Assembly: GCF_003600685.1 (NCBI RefSeq)
Contig: NZ_CP032084.1
Location: 2,108,001-2,172,000 of the forward strand
DNA from: Achromobacter sp. B7
Lineage (GTDB): Bacteria > Pseudomonadota > Gammaproteobacteria > Burkholderiales > Burkholderiaceae_B
Reading direction: 5' to 3'
Length of the DNA stretch: 64,000 bases
Position numbers and translations under genes: made by a program. Each line of letters begins with the position of its first letter. Position 1 is the stretch's first letter. The notes beneath the pieces were generated by a model, which worked only from the letters and a program-made list of their open reading frames with translations, was not told the DNA's origin and did no database searches. This document shows, in pieces, positions 60,687-64,000 of this stretch.

Positions 60687-61169
60687 CTACTTGCTCAGGT
60701 GGTCCAGCGGAAGCGGGCTTTGCGGTTTAACGGTTTGAATGGCGAAGTTGCTGCGGATGTCTTTCACGCCGGTCAGCTTCAATAGCGTGCCCAGCAAAAA
60801 GCGCTCGTAGCCGCGCAGGTCCGGCACCACCACTTGCAGCAGGAAGTCGGACTCGCCCGATACCAGGTGCGCCGCAATGACTTCGGGCAGGGCGCTGACT
60901 TCCTTGCGGAACTGCTCGGCGTCGCGCTCGTGGTGTCGCTCGACCTTCACCCCGACGAACACCGTCAGGCCCAGGCCCACTTCGTCAGGCGCCAGCCGCG
61001 CTTCGTAGCCCTGGATGACGCCCGATTCTTCCAGCATGCGCACGCGCCGCAGGCAGGGCGATGGCGACAGGCCAATCTGCTCGGCCAGCTCTACATTGGT
61101 CAGGCGGCCGTTCTTCTGCAAGGCCTCTAGAATGCGGCGGTCGTAAGCGTCCAGTTCGTGTTTTGGCAT
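60687..61169 (-). CDS. Lrp/AsnC-family regulator
   Basis: A 160-residue regulator: N-terminal helix-turn-helix LDAYDRRILEALQKNGRLTN, VELAEQIGLSPSPCLRRVRM with the AsnC signature, and the C-terminal RAM ligand domain (VFVGVKVERH, LVSGESDFLLQVVVPDL). It senses an amino acid. It is divergent from the LysE exporter, a common pairing in which the regulator controls amino-acid efflux. Confidence 0.9.
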   Translation of the reverse strand: MPKHELDAYDRRILEALQKNGRLTNVELAEQIGLSPSPCLRRVRMLEESGVIQGYEARLAPDEVGLGLTVFVGVKVERHHERDAEQFRKEVSALPEVIAAHLVSGESDFLLQVVVPDLRGYERFLLGTLLKLTGVKDIRSNFAIQTVKPQSPLPLDHLSK

Positions 61170-61192
61170 AGGTGATGGAAATGGGGGGGGAT

Positions 61193-61250
61193 ATTGGCTT
61201 GATGTGCCAATCATCATAGTTCCCTTGGCATGAATCGCAAGCACATGCCA
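61193..61250. promoter_or_regulatory. Two inverted repeats in the Lrp/LysE divergent promoter
   Basis: ATTGGCTTGATGTGCCAAT (61193-61211) is a perfect 6-7-6 repeat. TGGCATG (61226-61232) and CATGCCA (61244-61250) form a second perfect repeat, with 11 bases between the arms. The shared TGGC/GCCA half-sites fit multiple binding of a multimeric Lrp-type protein. Confidence 0.5.
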
Positions 61251-61302
61251 GCCCGATTTCCCTAGAATCACCGCGTTAAACAGCATGCGTGGGAGCGCGG
61301 AT

Positions 61303-61935
61303 ATGGCCGATATGGCGTTGTTTCTTGGGGCTTTGCTGGTTGTATACGTGGTGCCCGGCCCGGACATGATCCTGTTGCTGGAAACCGGCGTGCTGCGCGG
61401 GCGCGGGCAGGCGCTGGCGGTGGCGGTCGGGCTGGCCATTGCACGCGCCGCGCACGTTACCTTGGCCGCGCTGGGCCTGGCGGCCTTGTTCAAGACCCAT
61501 CCCTGGGCCTTCGACGCCGCGCGCACGGTGGGCGGGTGTTATCTCATGTGGCTGGGCGTGAAGCTGTTGCGGGCCAAGCCGGTCGTGCTTGACGCCACTG
61601 GCCCGCAGGCGGCGCGCGGCAAGGGCCTGGGCGCCGCCTTGCTAAGCGGCGTGTTGACCAATGTGCTCAACCCGAAGGCCCTGCTGTTTTGCTCGGTGCT
61701 GCTGCCGCAATTCGTGTCGCCCGCTCAGGGGTCCATCGGGCAACAATTTGCGGTGCTGGGCGTCATTCTCGTCAGCTTGGGGCTGACGTTCGATGTGATC
61801 TGCGCCTTGGCGGGCGGGGCGGTGGGTCGCTGGATGTCTGCCAGCCCCCGCGCCCAGAAAGTGCAAAGCGTGGTCTTCGGCACGGCGCTGATCGCCTTCG
61901 GCCTGCGCCTGACCTTCGCGCAGCGCCCGGCGTGA
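61303..61935 (+). CDS. LysE-family amino acid exporter
   Basis: A 210-residue membrane protein with six hydrophobic segments. The family start ALFLGALLVVYVVPGPDMI and the LSGVLTNVLNPKALLFCSVL segment are typical of LysE/RhtB exporters. The ATG at 61303 has GGGAG seven bases upstream and is preferred over one at 61285. It exports an amino acid or a related compound, probably under control of the divergent Lrp-type regulator. Confidence 0.88.
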   Translation: MADMALFLGALLVVYVVPGPDMILLLETGVLRGRGQALAVAVGLAIARAAHVTLAALGLAALFKTHPWAFDAARTVGGCYLMWLGVKLLRAKPVVLDATGPQAARGKGLGAALLSGVLTNVLNPKALLFCSVLLPQFVSPAQGSIGQQFAVLGVILVSLGLTFDVICALAGGAVGRWMSASPRAQKVQSVVFGTALIAFGLRLTFAQRPA

Positions 61936-62004
61936 TGCCGGCAGGGGCGGACGCCAGGCATTGGCCAGACGCCCATCCCCAACCGCACGCCGCGTCCTGC
62001 CCCT

Positions 62005-63903
62005 TTACTTGCCGAACGCAAACTCCCCGGCGTCCACGTCGTCGTTGTCCACCTGCTCTTTCACGGGCGGGGGCGTGGCGCCGTCTTGCAGCATTTCGGC
62101 CGGCGTCATGCCCTTGGTCAGTTCCAGGGCCTGGCGTTCGAACAGGCGCCGGTACAGGCCACCCTTCAAGCGGATCAACTGGTCATGGCTGCCTTCTTCA
62201 ATGATGCGGCCATGGTCCATCACCAGCAGTCGGTCCAGCGCGCGCACCGTCGACAACCGGTGCGCCACCACCAGCGTGGTGCGGCCCACCATCAGGCGGT
62301 CCATGGCCTGCTGGATCAGTACCTCGCTTTCGCTATCCAGGCTGGAGGTGGCTTCGTCCAGGATCAGGATGGGCGAATCCGCCAGGAAAGCCCGCGCAAT
62401 GGCCACGCGCTGGCGCTCGCCACCCGATAGCTTCACGCCGCGCTCGCCCACCAGCGTGTCGTAACCCTTGGGCAGCGACATGATGAAATCATGCGCACTG
62501 GCCAAGCGGGCGGCCTTCTCGATCTCGGCCTGCGTGGCGCCCGGACGGGCATAGGCGATGTTTTCGGCCAAGGTGCGGTGAAACAGTACCGGGTCCTGCT
62601 GCACGATCGCGATCTGGCTGCGCAGCGACGCCTGCTTCACTTGGGCAATGTCTTGCCCGTCGATCGTGATGCGGCCTTCGTTGACGTCATACAGGCGCTG
62701 GATCAGCTTGATGAACGTGGTCTTGCCCGACCCGGAATGCCCCACCAGCCCGACGCGTTCACCCGGCGCGATGCGCGCCGAGAACTTGTCGTACAGCGGC
62801 GTGTTGTGCGCGCCATAGCGGAACGTCACATCCTCAAAGCGGATCTCGCCCGCGCTGACGCGGATGGCGCCCGCGCCCGGCCGGTCGGCCACGCCCAGGG
62901 GCTGGCGTTCCATCGCCACCAGTTCTTCCATGTCGTTGACCGAGCGTTGCAGGTTGCGGATGTGCATGCCCACGTCGCGCAGATAGCCTTGCAGCACGAA
63001 GAACATCGTGAGCGTGAACGTGATGTCGCCCACCGTGGCCTGGTTGCGCGACCACAGCAGCAAGGAGGCGCCCAGGATAGCTGCCTGCATCGCCACCAGC
63101 ATCGCGCCCTGGATGCCGCCGTTCAGCGTGGCGCGTACCCAGGTGCGGCGCGTGCGGTTGCGCCACTTGTTCACCACGCGGTCCAGGCGTACTTCTTCGC
63201 GCGTTTCGGCGCCGAATGCCTTGACCACCGCGTTGCAGCTGACGGCGTCCGCCAGCGCGCCGCCCATGCGCGTGTCCCAGGCGTTGCCCAGGCGCGCGGC
63301 CGGCGCCACATAGCCCAACGACAGCGCCACGGTAACGGCGATGTACAGCACCGAGCCCAGCCCAACCACCAGCCCCATCACCGGCCAGTGCGCGCCCAGC
63401 AACGCCGTTGCGCCCACCAGCATCACCACCGACGGCAACAGCGCGATCAGCAGCGTGTCGTTCAGGATGTCCACGGCCCACATGCCGCGCGTGATCTTGC
63501 GCACGGTGGAACCCGCGAAGCTGTTGGCGTGCCAATCCGTCGAGAAGCGCTGCACCCGATAAAAGGCGTTGGACACGATGCCGTTCATCATCTTCAACGT
63601 AAACGTGATGATGTTCTGGAACACCGCCTGACGCAGCAGCGTGCCGCCCACGCCCAGCGCCACCAGCAGCCAGAAGGCGGTGATGGCGGCGCTCCAGGCC
63701 AGCGCATCGCCGGACGAGCCGGACGCCACGGCGTCGACCAGGCGGCCGGCATACATCGGCGTCAGGATGTCGGCGACGGCCGACAGCAAGGCCAGCAGCA
63801 CGATGACGAGCGTGCGCCACGGCTGGAAGGCCCAATGCCGAAAGGTAAAGCCCAGGACGTCCTTGAAGGCCTGTCCTCGTAAGTCGATTTTTTTTCTAGC
63901 CAT
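62005..63903 (-). CDS. ABC exporter, fused membrane and ATP-binding domains
   Basis: A 632-residue half-transporter that works as a dimer. The six-helix membrane domain covers about residues 25-320, and the ATPase follows: Walker A GHSGSGKTT near 385, signature LSGGERQRVAIARA, Walker B ILILDEATSSLD and switch His in VAHRLSTV. The family exports lipids, peptides or drugs; no partner gene gives the substrate. A C-terminal acidic tail (EQVDNDDVDAGEF) follows the ATPase. Confidence 0.88.
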   Translation of the reverse strand: MARKKIDLRGQAFKDVLGFTFRHWAFQPWRTLVIVLLALLSAVADILTPMYAGRLVDAVASGSSGDALAWSAAITAFWLLVALGVGGTLLRQAVFQNIITFTLKMMNGIVSNAFYRVQRFSTDWHANSFAGSTVRKITRGMWAVDILNDTLLIALLPSVVMLVGATALLGAHWPVMGLVVGLGSVLYIAVTVALSLGYVAPAARLGNAWDTRMGGALADAVSCNAVVKAFGAETREEVRLDRVVNKWRNRTRRTWVRATLNGGIQGAMLVAMQAAILGASLLLWSRNQATVGDITFTLTMFFVLQGYLRDVGMHIRNLQRSVNDMEELVAMERQPLGVADRPGAGAIRVSAGEIRFEDVTFRYGAHNTPLYDKFSARIAPGERVGLVGHSGSGKTTFIKLIQRLYDVNEGRITIDGQDIAQVKQASLRSQIAIVQQDPVLFHRTLAENIAYARPGATQAEIEKAARLASAHDFIMSLPKGYDTLVGERGVKLSGGERQRVAIARAFLADSPILILDEATSSLDSESEVLIQQAMDRLMVGRTTLVVAHRLSTVRALDRLLVMDHGRIIEEGSHDQLIRLKGGLYRRLFERQALELTKGMTPAEMLQDGATPPPVKEQVDNDDVDAGEFAFGK

Positions 63904-63911
63904 AACAATGG

Positions 63912-63935
63912 CCTGGCGGCACAAGACACGCCAGG
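63912..63935. promoter_or_regulatory. Inverted repeat upstream of the ABC exporter
   Basis: CCTGGCG (63912-63918) and CGCCAGG (63929-63935) form a perfect 7-base inverted repeat with a 10-base centre, nine bases upstream of the exporter start. It may be an operator or a leader hairpin. The remaining bases to the window end show no gene. Confidence 0.35.
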
Positions 63936-64000
63936 ATGTCCTTGTGATGAAAGCGGGGATGACATGCCGGGCGCAATGAGCGCCGGCGACTGCGTTTATG

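Overview
The window looks like chromosomal DNA of a high-GC betaproteobacterium of the Alcaligenaceae, most likely Achromobacter or a close relative. The basis is family recognition: two tripartite-tricarboxylate (Bug/TctC) binding proteins beside catabolic genes, a GTP-type PEP carboxykinase, a nap operon fused to a complete ccm operon, ttrBCA, and a VgrG cassette with a VasX-like effector. I could not run a database search. I saw no rRNA, tRNA, CRISPR array, insertion sequence or origin.

Layout. 1-10125: an EamA exporter (cut by the window edge), a thioredoxin-like protein, an M20 carbamoylase, then an acyl-CoA locus (crotonase, unusual SDR, TetR, acyl-CoA synthetase), pckG with a structured leader, and a solitary degenerate YhcG-like domain coupled to a methyltransferase. 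10126-12661: an ABM protein, pirin and a DNA glycosylase, separated by short tandem repeats. 12712-17819: ttrBCA (tetrathionate reductase) behind a perfect FNR-type box. 17828-29607 (minus strand): napEDABC-ccmABCDEFGHI, in which nearly every start overlaps the preceding stop. The two anaerobic respiratory loci meet tail to tail.

29917-32764: a BKACE/3-hydroxyacyl-CoA dehydrogenase pair with a divergent LysR gene. 32915-39745: a vgrG-DUF4123-effector-DUF6708 type VI secretion cassette without structural genes. By eye its base composition is less GC-rich than its flanks, and relic DNA lies at its border. 40033-43789: a FadR-type GntR gene, an IlvD/Edd dehydratase and a divergent Bug protein. 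44101-47032: rpfR and rpfF, a diffusible-signal-factor receptor/synthase pair. 47033-47727 holds a decayed gene start.

47728-53076: SDR, LysR, GntP permease, Nudix hydrolase and an orphan branched-chain amino-acid-type binding protein. 53236-58508: a catabolic cluster (GntR, CoA ligase, cyclase-family hydrolase; divergent Bug protein and SDR) around a perfect 18-bp palindrome. 58576-63903: a lipoprotein, a GlxA-type AraC regulator head to head with a DJ-1/PfpI protein, an Lrp/LysE divergent pair and an ABC exporter.

The main themes are anaerobic respiration with its cytochrome c assembly line, fatty-acid-type cell-cell signalling through c-di-GMP, one interbacterial-competition cassette, and several regulator-plus-catabolic-enzyme units that each carry a visible palindromic operator candidate. 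Short-period tandem repeats recur near gene ends.
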